Source: Temnopleurus reevesii | Lineage: Eukaryota; Echinodermata; Echinoidea; Temnopleuroida; Temnopleuridae | Direction: 5' to 3' | DNA length: 64,000 nucleotides | Assembly: GCA_036244855.1 (NCBI GenBank) | Contig: BQKZ01000013.1 | Span: forward strand, 248,735-312,734 | In this document: positions 1 through 14,200 of the stretch, one piece after another | Layout: each line of letters opens with the position of its first letter | Numbering within the stretch: the stretch's first letter is position 1 | Position numbers and translations under genes: made by a program | Notes under the pieces: generated by a model | The model's database searches: none | The model's input: the letters and a program-made list of their open reading frames with translations, nothing else | Told to the model about the DNA's origin: nothing

Positions 1-1159
1 TTAAGTATGGCCATTGCTTGATATCGTCTTGCCACATCTCCATGCTTAATTTGTTTGTGTAAAATAGAGTTATCGAGGCAAAAACGGACGATTTATCTTT
101 TCTTTCTCTGATTTTGTACACAAAGTCAATTGCGGTCGATTCACTTTAACACTGCACCTGTATAGTCTCACCGATATAGGGCGAAAACCACTAATCGGTC
201 GTGAAATTGGTCTATACCACTAGATAAAAGTGAAATTCTTGAACTTGGTTGTCAAGACTGTACTTTGTTGTGCACATATACTCACACATACTGCATGAAA
301 TAAATTTTGTAATGTGAATAAAACTGACGAAGACACCCACACAAGGAATATCAATAATTTGTATACACATTGAAATGATCAGTAAATTGGTGACCAGTCT
401 AGGGTGTGTCTTCATTTCACACTAAAATTATTTTAGAAGATAAGCGTAGCCACCTCTAGCCGAATCATTTAAGACAGGCGCTCAGATTAAGTATCACCCC
501 TGCAGATGTAGGGGGATTAAAAGAGGATCAAATCAAAATTTAGGACATGCCCGTGACAGATGGCCATTCCTATTCATGGCAATTATTAATTAGGGGTTGT
601 AATTGTGAATTCCTGGGTGTGTTGCATGCTTGTAATAAAACCTGAATGTGTGATGGGCTTGTAAACCTGTCTGAGTGGACTCATTTGGTAAATAATCAAA
701 GAAATGAATAAACAAATAATTGGATTTGAGCTGTGTTTGTGATGTTTGAATGTATGAGAATACTTAGTTATTTTGGTTTTAACTTGAAACTTTGAATCCT
801 CCTAGGTACTTAAAACCGCACTCTGAATTTTGTCTTTGACAATGGAATTGAATGTGTTGAATAAGGCTACAAAAAACTGTTTTGATGTCCAAGACTGACT
901 AACCTCCTGAAAATGGCCTGCCCTGTACTTTTTTTTTGTTTTTCACTCAAATGGAAAAAAAAGGATCAAAGTAAAATTATAAAACAATATAAATAAAACC
1001 TGAAAAGTCATTAATTTCCAGATGTTTAGTGCATTTTACTCCATTCTCCAACTTGTGGGTCCTCTTTTCTATACGAAAGCTATTCCAAAATGAAAGATAA
1101 AAAATATTTCCTGACGAAATGACACAATTTTTTGAAAAAGAGAGTCATTCTTAGGTATC

Positions 1160-1400
1160 CAAACAATTATATAATATATTGCACGAGTTAGGGCAATATT
1201 GCACGAATCGAAGATGAGCGCAATATCGGCCCTAAAGAGTGCAATATTCCCGGTATTTCATGAAAAAAAGCCATCCAATATAATTATTATTATCTTTACA
1301 TTAGCCTTTGACTTGCCGGTATTATTGTAGAAGTACCAGAAGGCTGATCACTGCTTTGCGCATGTGTGAAATTAAAGCAGTGCAACATGGCATAATATTG
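1160..1400 (-). repeat. Dispersed repeat, truncated copy
   Basis: Read on the - strand this copy contains 'cgcaaagcagtgatcag', 'ccttctggtacttctac', 'tattggatggctt', and the cgtgcaatattgcccta block. All are shared in the same order with 54920-55540. It lacks the roughly 360-base middle section of that copy. Confidence 0.7.
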
Positions 1401-2621
1401 CACAGCTTAAAACTCTCATATGGATAATAATTTTTGTTATTTGGCCTGAGATAAGATAAAGTTAATAAAGCTGGCTAGCTTCCACTAGGATTGTAAAACA
1501 TCTAATGTTTGGAAAAAAAAAAGAATGAGTGAGTTGCGGCGAGCAAAAAGTCATGGCAAACAAAGAGTGCTGTGTGAATGGTAACTTGAGTCACGGTACC
1601 GATTCGCAATTCGTCGCGACGGGAAAAATCGCGGCTGTGTGAATCCAGCTATTGATTTACTGTAGCAAGAAGAATAAACTCTCTGTCAGTCAAAATATCA
1701 CTGTGTTAAGGAGAGACAAAGGAATGGGACAAACGAAAGTCACAGGGGCAACTCTTGTTTTAATAACATTTTTCTACAGAATTAGAAGGGTGGTTATTTC
1801 TTTCCTATCCATCTATCTAGTGGTCATGCTTGAATGGAGGTTGTTGACTTTGTCCCAGGCCATTGTCCCTTCTGCTCACTGTGCATATTTAAGTAAACCT
1901 GTCTCAAATGCTTGCAGAATATATCCGCCATGTTATACCACAACAATTTTAAAAAAGAGAAAAATTCCAAAGATCATGTGAATAGATTAGAAAATTGTAA
2001 GCACCTGCAAATTTGATGAAGTATGGTCCAAGATGACAGTGTCTCATCGTGTCCCATGAAAATGCATGCATTTTTACTTCTATAGGCTTTGATGGGACAT
2101 GGTGGGAAACTGATTCCTTTATTTCGATCAATACTGTAGCTGCAAACTTGAGGATCCCCATTATGGAATCTGAGAAAGCATGACTATTGCTTGGATTATT
2201 TCACCTTGATTTTATATGTTTACATTTCTATATCGTAACAGGGCTTTAGAAGTCAAACTTTTATTATGAAAATCCAGACCATTTGGGGAATAAAGTTGAA
2301 TGTTGATATGAAACAAATGTGTTTTGCTCTATTTTCAAACAGCAATGAAAAGTACATTCTGAATGTACTTGAACCTGTCTTGCATGTTATCGACAGAGGG
2401 CAGTTGACAAATTATCTGTATGGAGGAGTGACCATTTAGGTCATTATACTTTGTATGTGGCATGAACAAAAAAGGAAATGCAAAAATTGAACTCTTGAAA
2501 CATTCTGATGATGAAGACAATTTTTATTTTTATAGCTTTAATACTTATTCAATGTTGCTTGATTTTTTTTTTAATTTTGCTGTTTGGCTCCTTTTTAATT
2601 GAGGGCTAAAATCACATTTTA

Positions 2622-2644
2622 GTAGTAGTAGTAGTAGTAGTAGT
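2622..2644. repeat. Microsatellite (agt)n
   Basis: About seven tandem tag/agt units. Confidence 0.9.
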
Positions 2645-5600
2645 AATGGTTTATTTATTGAATCACAATTAAAATCATTTCTTGCAGCCAGAGGCTGAAT
2701 TGCAAATGCATTTACAAAAGATCATTTAAAATACAAAGAATACACATATAAGTAAAAATACTAAAAATACACATATAAGTAAAAATTTAAAAATACAAAT
2801 ATACATAGAAATGCAAATTACTGACATAATTTTTTCAAATTTTAGCCAGATGAAATTAAATAAAGCATAAGACATAATTTTTCTTTTATAACTCTTTGAT
2901 TTATGTGTTGCATTGTACTTCTAATTGGAGGCCTATACAATTTTCACATTTTAAATGTGTGACAAAAGAACTTAAGTTGGTTGAATGCATTGTTCAATTT
3001 TAATTGTTACAGCTTTATTGTCTAAATTGTTCATAATTCAACCCATTTGTTCTAGTGGATGCAGATGATTAACTTGCATTCAAAACAGATTGCACCAAGC
3101 TAGAGCTTGTACAACAAGTTATGTTTATGTTTGGTTAGTTATTTCTCATTAGTTTATTGATCAGTTGGGACAATAATTTGCCACACCTTTACAGCTGGGT
3201 AGCCAGGCAAGCTTGTTGTTTAGGCTTGTGGTGGTAGCCTACATTCCCCTTCAGTATTTATGAAACTATAATAAAGCATTATTAACAGATGGTGTTTGGC
3301 TCAAGGTTGAACCTGTTTTCTCCCTCTGTTTTGTCTCGCCTGAGCAAAGTGCTGGCAGGAACCTAGTAATCACAGTTCCTGTGTGTTTGTTTGTTTGTTG
3401 GTCTGTTACAAAAATGGTTATTGTTTAACTTATTCCCTCTTTGCATCAGTTTTATTCAAATTTGGAACCAATGATCCTTGGGTTATACCAGATGTTAATT
3501 GGAGGTGATGAGGATGATGAGGTCATAGGTTATTTGATGTGTTCCTCCATAACAGCTAAGAACTGTACACTAATCACATACTCTGGATTTTATTATTTAG
3601 AATGTTTCTTTAGTGTGATATTTTGTTAAATTTAGGGGAAGGGAGCAGAATCTTAAAGTAAAAAGAATTCAGTATTTGTTCAATTCAATTTACACTAAAT
3701 CGCAGGGTGTTTATTTAGATTGTAATACAGGAAAAAAAAGCTCAATAGCTGTTAACTATTTTTTGTTTGTGTGTTTCTTGTGCATTTACACATTTCACCC
3801 TTTAAACAGTAGAATGTCCTGTTTTTTCCCACCGGCACCAATCAAAAATCAGTGTCATGGTTACTCAGAGTCACACACAAAGTGATCAAGAAGGCAGATC
3901 TGAATCATCATTACAGACGTCACTCTCAATATCGTAGAGTTTATAAGGCAAGATGTCTGTCTGCATACAGCTTGTTTAGTTTGTCAAATGTGAGAGTGTA
4001 GTCTCATGCAGACAAGCATTTTGCAGTAATATTTATCTGCAATGTATTTGTGACATTTTGAAGTTCAGTAATGAGATCTTTACAGCTAGATGTGACTTGT
4101 TGTATTGGAAAATAATGTAGTTTTAATGTAGCTTGAGCAGATAGTTATGGATGGAGAGGGGAGAAAGATAGAAAGAGAAGCAAAAGGAGAAAAAAAAATA
4201 GACAAAGGGAGGTGTGTGATCCGTCACATTAAAATCAGACAAAAGTTGCTAGTCTGAAGCCTGAGAAAATTGGGGTAAACTTTAATTAAGAACATTTTTT
4301 TCTTTTGATATTCAAAATGTCCAATGTTTTAAGATTGGTTTATGAAAAAAAAGATCAGGCAACAACGGTAAGCGCAAAGGGCGCAAAAACGGTTTCTCTA
4401 TGACTGTCTTTTTTTCGGTCGGTTGGCCAAAATGTTCAAGAAAAACTCATTATGCAGGAAGCAACACTGGCAACACATATGATCGCCAATCGGTCACTTG
4501 CCGCCAAGCTTGAAAAAAAAAAAACCCAGGAAAAGCCTCTTTTGTTCCAGTTGAGCAAGTGTTGCTATGGCCTCCTTTGACAATGACAACAACATTTGCC
4601 ACCAAACATGCATTGCTTGGCTGCAAATAGGAGACAAAGTTTAGAAGCCTTTTTCTTTAAGAAGTGCTTTTTGGAAACCCTAACGGCTTGTTTTCGTGTA
4701 TTTGAAAGTTCTTTTTCTCATTCAATACTTTTGAATATGAAACTAATCAATATCTCACATCAGAGTGTATGTATGAAATGAGGAATTTAAGATTTAAAGG
4801 GAAAACCAACTGCTAGAAATATGGTGCTCTCATTGGATGAATAAAAATTAGATGAACAAACTGTAAAAACTTGAACAAATCAGATAATTCCCTGAAGAGT
4901 TATAATTTTCAAAGCCTCAATGTTATCACAATCCCTGCTACTGATTGAGATCCGTGTGATTGCTAACTATGACTGAACTGCAAAGTTTGAACATTTTCAA
5001 AAATAGATCAATATCAAATTTGAAATTAGGGTTTAACATGATTCTTTCTTATGAAAATGTAGCATTGATAAAGGAATGATACTTTACATTCAAGCAAAAA
5101 CGAACATTTTGTAAAATATGAAATTAGTCAAGACAAAATGAATCATGAGCTGTATACCAATATGTCACACCAATATTTTGGCTTACATGTTCACACCTCA
5201 ATCACAATATAAAGGACCCAGCAGATGAAATGCTTTCTCTAGTGAAGTAGAAATTTGCACTGCATTGTAAAGGACTTTTCTAAAGTATTCTTTTTTTTTC
5301 ATGGTTTAAACCAGGGCTCATAAGTTAATTTTTGTAAGTCGAAGCTACTTCCATTCCCAACACATTCAAATCTGGCAAGTTAGAGATTGAATAAGTAATA
5401 TAAAACAAATACAAATGTGGCCGTTTGCAATGTCTGAAGTTCTCATGAATTAAGAAAAGCAGGCTTACAGAAGATTTAAATAAAATCAATCAATCAAGAA
5501 TAATAATTTATAATAAAAACAAAACAAACCAAAACACTTTCAGCATATAGTTTGTATGGGGCTGCACTCAGAAGTTCTGAGTACCTCAACTGCTCAATGA

Positions 5601-6062
5601 CTGCTTCACTGTAAAAGAGCTTGCTCGCTCGCAATGAATCCTCAATGTTCTAATTGCACCTGAGATTTAGCTGAACTTGGGAATGAAAGAAGTGATTTGA
5701 GGTAAATAGTTCAAATGACTAATAATTGAATTTTCACACATTGCCCTATACTAACAAGTGAACCTGTGAAAGCGATCAGCTAGCGTCAACACACAGGATG
5801 AGAAGTCAGGAATGTTAATCCAGTGGAAAGGAAACTAGACTCAAGTGCTTTTTCATTATCCTGAGTTTTAGAATTAGCATGATACTTGTAATGTATGCTC
5901 TGAGATTCAAAGGCCTGAGCCCCCCCCCAGAGTTTCCCCCCCTTTTTCCCCCGGGGGGGGGGGGGGGGCAATATTTAATATCAAAAGGAGTGAAAATTTT
6001 GTGCTGAGGTCTTTTTAAAATACTGGTACAGTGTACTTTGCTGTCTGAATGTTCAGACGGTC

Positions 6063-6246
6063 TAAACCCGGTTACACAGCGAGACCGGGCTAGCCCGGAG
6101 ATGGCCTAGGCCGATCCCAATAGGTAGACCGAAAACGGACTCGCTTAGGTTGGGGTAAGGTCCTTTTGGAGCGGTTACACAACGGGCCTGGGCTGGCCGG
6201 GTCTGGCCTAGGCTAGCCCCGGACTCACTGTGTAACCGGGGTCTTA
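6063..6246. mobile_element. GC-rich miniature inverted-repeat element
   Basis: The left end taaacccggttacacagcga and the right end ending in ctgtgtaaccggggtctta are inverted repeats. The interior is GC-rich with further self-complementary gggctagccc and ggcctagg words, in sharp contrast to the AT-rich flanks. It is non-coding and about 184 bp, as expected for a MITE. Confidence 0.7.
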
Positions 6247-6919
6247 GCGTACTGTTATTGCAAATTAGAGTTGCCCAAATATTTTGCACTGCATATTTTA
6301 TTTCAGGATATAATTGATGCCAGTTTGTCCATATTCATGAGGTTCAAAAAAGAACCTCCCCCTTTTCAATCTTGCTGCAATTCACTCAACTTGGGCTGAC
6401 GGAGTCCAGGTTTTTTTTTAATCTTCAAACATATCTTTTCTCTTAAAAAAACTTCTATGTACAATTTGGCATTCAGACATAATTAGCGCAGCTGAATATA
6501 TTTAGTATAGTAATTGCGCTATATAAATCCATGTACATTATTATAAATTACGAACAGTGCAGGGTGAAGTAGGAAATCTGTAGACAGTATACAGGTACAT
6601 TATGAATTAGATGAGTTTGAAAAGGAAAGCTTTTGAGAATAGAAGTACCTGTTCGATGTTTGTTTAATTTCAGGATTTGGGTTGTTACATAATGGAACAA
6701 ATCTTTCACTTATTTTACAGTAGATTTAAATATCTAAAGGTATTTGTCACAGAGGATACAAAGTACTTTGTACCAGTGTGTGTCACTCTTCCATGAAAAA
6801 GTCTCTAGGGGCATTCAAAGAATTCAATGGCCATTTACTCCAACCTGTTTCATACTTAAATTTTCATCATAACATAGAATACAAAACTGAAAGTTTGTTC
6901 TGAATGTTCACAATGGGAG

Positions 6920-7340
6920 CATCCCACGAGTCCGACAGCCCACGAGTCCGACAGCTCACGAGTCCGACAGAAATGAATATAAGCCTACTACATCGACAAT
7001 TTTCAAAATGAGGTTCGAGCTAGACATTTTTACTTTTACGCTCGCAGGATCGACACTGACAAATTATTTGCTTTGAGCCCGACAGCACGCAAACAGACCT
7101 ACAAGACCGACTAACGTAAATATAGTACTGTCGGACTAATAGACCAATTTTACCTAGAGTCGGTCTCATTTGCAAAATGTATGTGAGGTCGTAATCATGT
7201 GCGTTTTCATAATTTTATCGGATTAATGAGTTGTCTGACTCTAATCCGTTTCTATGTAATGTCTATTTCGTGCACCAATTATTCAAAATGTCGGCCTCTC
7301 AAGCTGTCGGACTCATGGGCTGTCAGACTCGTCGGTAGTA
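6920..7340. mobile_element. Inverted-repeat element with repeated cacgagtccgacag ends
   Basis: Three tandem 16-bp units (cacgagtccgacag core) at 6923-6970 face two inverted units (ctgtcggactcatggg, ctgtcagactcgt) at 7304-7332. The interior has more gtcggac/gtccgac-like words. There is no ORF. It is probably a non-autonomous DNA element of about 420 bp. Confidence 0.65.
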
Positions 7341-8181
7341 CCCAGTCACAATGTCTTATCATAGATATTTTTTAAATTTCTTTCATTTTTGAAAATAAAA
7401 ATATGTGTACATTGAAGTTTTACAATTCAGTGCCTTTCCTGCCGTTGAAATTACCCCTTTAAAGATTAACATTCACAAATTCTGGCCATGCAAGCACAGT
7501 ACTGTACCATACATTAAGAAAGGCATTACTTTTCATATTAGTAGTTTAAACCTTGATGATCATTTGTTAGTATCACCTGCATACTGGCTGACATGAATAG
7601 GCTATAATCTATGTTATCTGTTAAACCATGATTTATGCTGTTCCTTTAATCTACTTACGCTATTGTCTAATTGCCTTGCTGATTGTGACATGATTATGTA
7701 AGAAATAGTGCAATGGTCTTGAAATTTCCACTTTTTCAGGAATGCTGTCAATTCCTGCTCAATTAATGGAAAGAAAGTCTTTCATTATACAGGACAGTTG
7801 GAATGATTTTGTTTTATTTTTAGGTTGTGGTTAGGCAGTACAGTGAGGAGCATTTGTGATATTAAAAAAAAATAATAAAACCTCCCTTTCTTCTATATTA
7901 TTATTATTTTTTTATATTTTTATTATCTTGATTCAGTCAATGAACCAGTTTTCATATAAGATATTTCTGTATAATTGTATTTAGCATTGACATAACTCTG
8001 TAATAAATATGCTAGAATTGCATACTTGTAAGGTCTGTAAAAGTTGTTCAACACTTTTTCCAAACATTGTATGGAACAAACTACATACTGCGTCTAAGAT
8101 GCATCATAGGACCTACAATTTTCAAAAAAAGCATTAACATTTTTATTTTTCCCTCTTCTATTATTTTTTCATTCTATGTAG

Positions 8182-8286
8182 CAATCATTGACATCCTTCA
8201 AGAAAGTTCACATTGTCATTGGGAATGAGGCCTGTGATTTAGACTCCACTGTCTCAGCAATAGCTCATGCTTATCATCTCACACAG
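8182..8286 (+). CDS. PRUNE2: PRUNE2 exon: DHH motif I
   Basis: A 105-base exon, phase 0 at both ends, between a 'tatgtag' acceptor and CAG|GTAAGA. It encodes 35 residues including [18 protein letters not shown], the first metal-binding motif of the prune family (N15, D19, D21 of the visible protein). Human PRUNE1 has the same NEACDLDS string at residue 24, so only about nine residues should precede this exon. No convincing start exon for them was found between 1 and 8181; it may lie left of the window. Confidence 0.9.
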
Positions 8287-11200
8287 GTAAGAATAAATTA
8301 CACTGAGTTTTCAATTGTAAATATATAGTTTTTTATTGATTAACCCAAGTTGGTATTTAATAGGTCTGCATGTTCTTTTGATGGGTATTTAATGTGAATT
8401 TCATGTACACATTTGTTTCAATGCTGTATACAAATATTTGCTATGCACTATGGCCTGTTGCTGTATTCCTTGTAGCAAACAAAGTAATTGGAATGCGATT
8501 TGCTCAATTTACTAGTGGAGAACTATACCAGACAAGATTTCAGCAAGATCTCATGTTTCCAAGAACAATTTTTTGTGTCAAAATCATTCATGAATTTTGC
8601 ATTTACCGGTGAACTAACCTATTTGCACACTGTACATACAGTATGATTTAAATATGTACTGATGATTTACAAAGGAATTTGGATATTCTTTTTGTTGGAA
8701 AGTATTTTGTTTGCCTCAACATATTGCCATAGAGACAGAATGAGGGTGTCTGAAACGAAATAAAGATTAGAGTGACAGCCATTGTTCATACTTCAATGAC
8801 TCATGTCACTCTCGCTATTCAACAGGTCAGGCTCTTGAAAGGGGAGTTTATACTTCAAGTTTATTTTATAGCAAACTTTTTGGTTTTTGGTTTTGAATAG
8901 AAACGTAATATATGCACATACAAATGTGAAGCACAAAAATGTGAAGAAATTCAACAATAAATTACTTTCTCTCAATGTAATATTTATGCAATTCTTCAAA
9001 TCAACATAATTACTTCTTTCATTTCATAATCAATATTTTCAGTATCAGCGTGATATAAGTTCAAGGTTTTGAGGCTCTATGTACTATTTATCAACTACAT
9101 GTAAAGATGAAATCCAATAATACTGTAGCTCATTCAGGATTCATCAGACTCACTGTGACTTGTCAAATGGATTTGTGATTTCACACTATTAATTGTAGAT
9201 TTACACATCAACCATGTTTGAGAGTTCTTGCAGAACAAGTGTACAAAAACATTTATTTCATAGAAATGTAGAGTTTTCAATGAATAGCCATTGCAAAATA
9301 TAGTTCAGACAATGCCAAGTGAAATCTGCGCCTTAAAACTACTAATTTCCTGTCTAGCTGTTAAGTACCCCTATCAATTCACTTCCTCTGAGCACTGTGT
9401 AATATATTGGCATGGATGGTGACATGTTTATTCATTACAAGGATCTATTTGATGATAATTTAGGGGTAATTGCATGTATTTTACTGAAAGCTCGTATAGT
9501 TCGTATTTCCTGTGATCTTTAAAAGGTCACAGAGGATGCCAGATATGACAATTTGTACAATGAAATAAAAAAAGAGCTTGAACTCTTTTATATAAAATGG
9601 ATAATTAAAACAATGCTCTCCACAGAAAATAATTTTATTTTTTTAGACTTTGTTAAGCTAAGGGTGTTAAAATTGTTTTCTATTTTCTTTTTCTTTGCCT
9701 AGGATTGTCATTCTGTGGATGAAGCTATTATACCAGTGCTGAACATCCCCAAAGCAGAGTTACCCCTGAGAACAGAGACAACTCATCTTCTACCTCGCTG
9801 TAACATACAACTAACAGACCTTGTCTGCAGGGATGACATTGATCTTCAATCTATCTCAAACCTGACTATAACACTGGTAGATCACAATGTACCTACAAAG
9901 AATGATTCCTGGCTTGATAACTATGTAGTGGAGGTGATTGATCATCATGTAAACAGTCGCCATGGTGATGAGGATAAGAGAATCAGCATCACGAGGGAGA
10001 TGGTGGGTTCCTGTGCTACATTAGTAGCCAGACAGGTATTGGATCGACATGTGGAGATCTTGGATAACCAACTCATCAAATTACTGTTAGGTAATCCATG
10101 CATGCTTCATAAGGAATTCATGTGGTTTAACATAATTAATGTAGTTCTTTTTAGACTTTAGTCAGTTTGATGCTTTATACCAAAATATATAAAATATATA
10201 TATTTTTTTAATAAAATTCACATTGCACTTGTTTCTCAAAATATGAGTGTGATCAATAAGAGCCAGCAAAATGTTTTAAAGGGCCCAATATTATAGTAGA
10301 TACTGTATTGATTCTTTCTTATGAAATTCATAAACCTTGCTTATTTATGATCCTCTTCTCATTGTATGATTTTAAATGTCAATGGTGTAAATATTACGTA
10401 TGATGTGAATTGTAAAGATCAAAATCTATTTAGTTATTTCTATATTATTTTTCTTTCCACAATAAGGCACCATATTGCTTGACACATGCAACATGTCTGA
10501 AGCAGTTGGAAAGGGCACACCAACAGACGGTGACGTCATCCAAAGATTAGGGAAACTCAGCCCAAGGATCAATCAACTTGACCTCTTCAATGACGTCCAA
10601 GAAGCAAAGTTTAATATAGCAGGTAAATATACATGTATGATATAAATAATTCACAGCTAATATATGCAGTAGATTACTTTTGCAATGTAGTCAAATTTAC
10701 TCATGGTTGCCCCCAAACAAATTATGTATTTATCTGTCAAATAATGATTGGGAACAATAGGCGAATTGCAATTTTCATACATTAATGTTGCTAGGATGTA
10801 AAATATCTACAGCACACTATTGTTGTACGATTGTTATCAGGTGAGCAAATGTTTTGCTATTGTGTAATTTGACAAAGAAGCAGGCATATAGATTGATTGC
10901 TTTACAAAGGTATCTTAGGCTGTAATTGTTGGACAATCCATGTACATTTGAGCCTGGAAGCAAATGTAAGACTCGTTCTCTTGAAAACGATGAGAACATG
11001 CTCATCGAAATGTCGAGAGTGGGTAGGTCCTTTTCAGGACCACTCACATTTCCAAGAAAGATAACTTGTTGTACCGTGAAGCATTATTCTCAAATGTAAG
11101 ACTATAGACCTGCCCACATGTCCAGGAGGTTGGTAGTTCAAAACCTAGATTAATAGGGCTCCCTTTCGTCTTGCCAGGTACTCAGTATTTTAGAAGCACT

Positions 11201-14200
11201 GGAGAAAGTAAGGGAGCTGGAGATATAGAAAGTGGCCCCACCAAGTTCTACCCAACACAGCAATGACTTATAATGAATAAATGGGTTAACTATTCAAAAT
11301 TCAAGTGATCATGTGGATTGTGGAATCATCTGGTTTTCTCTGCAGATTACCAACTTTCATTCTTGATTTATTGTGCAGTTAATTGCAAATTTGTTTATTT
11401 TTCCTCGATGATTCATCATTTTTTAAGAAATGATCAAACTTGTTTCATTTGTTTCTATTTCAATACATGGCATTTTACTTTACCTTTATCTTGCAAGATC
11501 ATAGTCGGGGCAACAAATTCTTACTTGTCTTAGATTTCATGGCATTTCATGGCATTTCATGGCATTTCATGGCAAGTCTCTGGTACATCTGAAGTGGAGT
11601 AAAGGTGGAGTAAAAAGTGTGGCTTATTGCTACACATGGAATATTACTCAAATCTGCAATATTCTTTATGATCTAGTTTAGGAATGACTGACAATAAGGC
11701 AATGAAAGTTTAAAATCTTTCATTGGTTCCTAGGGAATGCAATGGAGTTCAAGTAAAGACTACACATCAACCCACTGAAGGTTGCAATGTGTGACTGTAT
11801 GAATCCGGTTCAAATGACTAACTAACCACATCTTGGGGGAATAAACAGGTTCAAGATGTCAAGCTCTGTCAAATACTTTTCTTAGCTCTTTATAGCCAGT
11901 ATGTTGCTTGGCTATGAAAATAGAGCCATATCTCACACATGTTTTAATTGAAGTACACTTATGACAATAGCAACTGACCTTGAGCCGCTCCAATGCCAGT
12001 GATTTACTAAGTATAGAAATGCCCCTAATCTATAAACATTGAGAGCATTTGTTGCTACAGCAATGACATTGCAGAATGTATAGCTATAGATGTGTTGAAA
12101 GAAAGGCTCATGTAATCAGTTTTTTTTTTGTCAGCCTTTTGTGCCATATCAGTCTAGACTTTCCTTTTAATATGTGACACCTTTTTCTCAACCAACATCT
12201 GTGTGAAAATATTATGTAAATCAAATATTGGTAAATTATATTGGTAAAAGTGATTGAGCAACTGGGACCAATAACAAAAACTTTGGGTTGCAATATATAC
12301 ATAATAAAGCTAACAGAAACAAAGATTTACATTATAAGCATGGGTTATGTACAAAAATTAGTCTGCCATTAGGCCTATATGCATAATTTCTTCTAGTGCT
12401 TTAAATGCATACCTGTACATGTGCATATAAGCTTAGCTGAGCATTCATACCGATTTATGTGCCAGTCGTGTTAGCCCTATGGAGATACATCATTCTATTT
12501 CTATCTACAGTGTTGTAAATGTTTACTTGAGACCTTGTAAACTGTCATCGCCTCATAGATGCATTTAATTGATGGAATACATGCATTATGCTGTGATCAA
12601 TCTTCACATTAATAGCTAGGCATGAATGCTTGCTGTGGATTTACATTGTTTCCATTTATATGTAACGTACATGTAAGACTACACTGTAGTAGTGCATTAG
12701 TGTCCTATCATTCGTCGCATAAACATGGAATATTGGAAACAGTCCCAAATTTCACAAACTATCACACCAATATTTAGAACTAATTTTAAAAAAAAGTATG
12801 ACGTTCTGCTTTCTTGCTATATGCTTGGCATGCAGGGTGCTACAAGAATTTTCTGCACCACTTTCCCGACAGCACAAGTTGCTTCTCAAATTAAAGGCTC
12901 AAACACAATGTCTATACACCTTTTTGGGCAAGTGACAATCTTGTTTACTTGCCCAATGGCTCAGTTTTGTTGCCCTGGGCATTCGGGCAAGTGCGTTTAT
13001 AACGCCCTGGCATGTAAGAAGGAACAGGGTAATGATAACTTTATATTGAGCATAGGCCTATGTTGTTGTAGCCTAAATGGTCACTCTTTGATGATGATGA
13101 TGATGATTTTCATTATCATTTTTATCACTGTTTATACCGTTGAGAGGCTTCATGAGGTTGATTCAAGGCATCAGTTAGCAAAGGAATTCATGAGATCTCC
13201 CTGTAATTTGTTTCCCCTTCCTCCCTCCAGAAGACTAGATTAATGCATGTACCCTACATGTTGGAGATAGGCCAAGGGCAATCATTTGTAATTAGGAGAT
13301 CGATGAGACTAGAGTATACTATGATATCTAAACAAACCTTCAACATGTCTTACATACATGTACATGGAAAATATGCTATTCAATATTCTGCACTCATTTA
13401 TGAATCTAGGGGATACTATAGAATTCTAGCAATGTGACTTATGTAGAGTAGCCATTTGCTTTTTTAACATGTAGATGTATACATTGTATATATTGTAGAA
13501 TGCTGCAAATGTGATGATATGATCGATTTTGTCATCCGTTTTGTCATCATTTATTTATATTCATATGAAACAGTAAAAAAAAAAAATTAGATAGGAATTA
13601 TATTACAAAACATTGTTCACTATTATAGGAACGTTGTGGCTTTGTTCCTCTATCACTGCTGCTGCAGATTTTTACATCAAGTATTGATTACCATTTTGAA
13701 TTGTGGCGTATTCTATTGTTGATGTGAGAACAAATCAATTATTTAACTGCTGTCAAATATTACTCAAGACTTTTGGTAATAGGTGGTATTGTTTCGTTAG
13801 TAAAATCACAAACATACTTATAAAGAGTTGAGCCAACCAATTTATATGACAATATTCAATCCCAAGCTTCACAAAGTTGACTCCCTTGAACACTGAAACA
13901 TGATGGCTATGTCACGTGAGAATATAAATTTATGAAATTAATCCTATAATGCAAAATGCTTTATCATGGAAACTCATAATACCAAAGTATTAAATGTGAA
14001 ATGATTTAGATGTCATCATGGAATGTCATTTTCAAAATGAAAGCTCTTAAAACGAGGAAACACATTACAGTCAGATTCTCATGATGATAGGTAGACCATG
14101 ATATATGAGGCTCTATTTACTCTTCACCCCTGCACAATGTAAACAAAAAGCAATGTCAGACACTCTGTTGTCACTGAAAACACATCAACTCATCCATTTT

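Larger units (their letters stand above)
1..8181. other. Non-coding, upstream of first identified PRUNE2 exon
   Basis: AT-rich with no supportable gene. It holds the repeat copy at 1160-1400, a CpG-containing patch at about 1530-1650 that may be another repeat fragment, the (agt)n array, a C/G homopolymer patch at 5920-5968, and the two inverted-repeat elements at 6063 and 6920. The missing first coding exon of PRUNE2 may be here but was not identifiable. Confidence 0.6.

Noticed and set aside
1530..1650. CpG-containing patch considered as a PRUNE2 promoter
   Set aside because: No ATG plus donor giving a prune-like N-terminus follows. The ctgtgtgaat words look more like a repeat fragment.
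1652..1981. 109-codon open frame on + strand
   Set aside because: Non-ATG start, no motif, and AT-rich composition like the flanks.
12725..13243. 172-codon open frame on + strand
   Set aside because: It lies in the 11-kb PRUNE2 intron, includes a run of Met from a gatgat repeat, has mixed hydrophobic and Cys content without motifs, and has no splice or promoter support.
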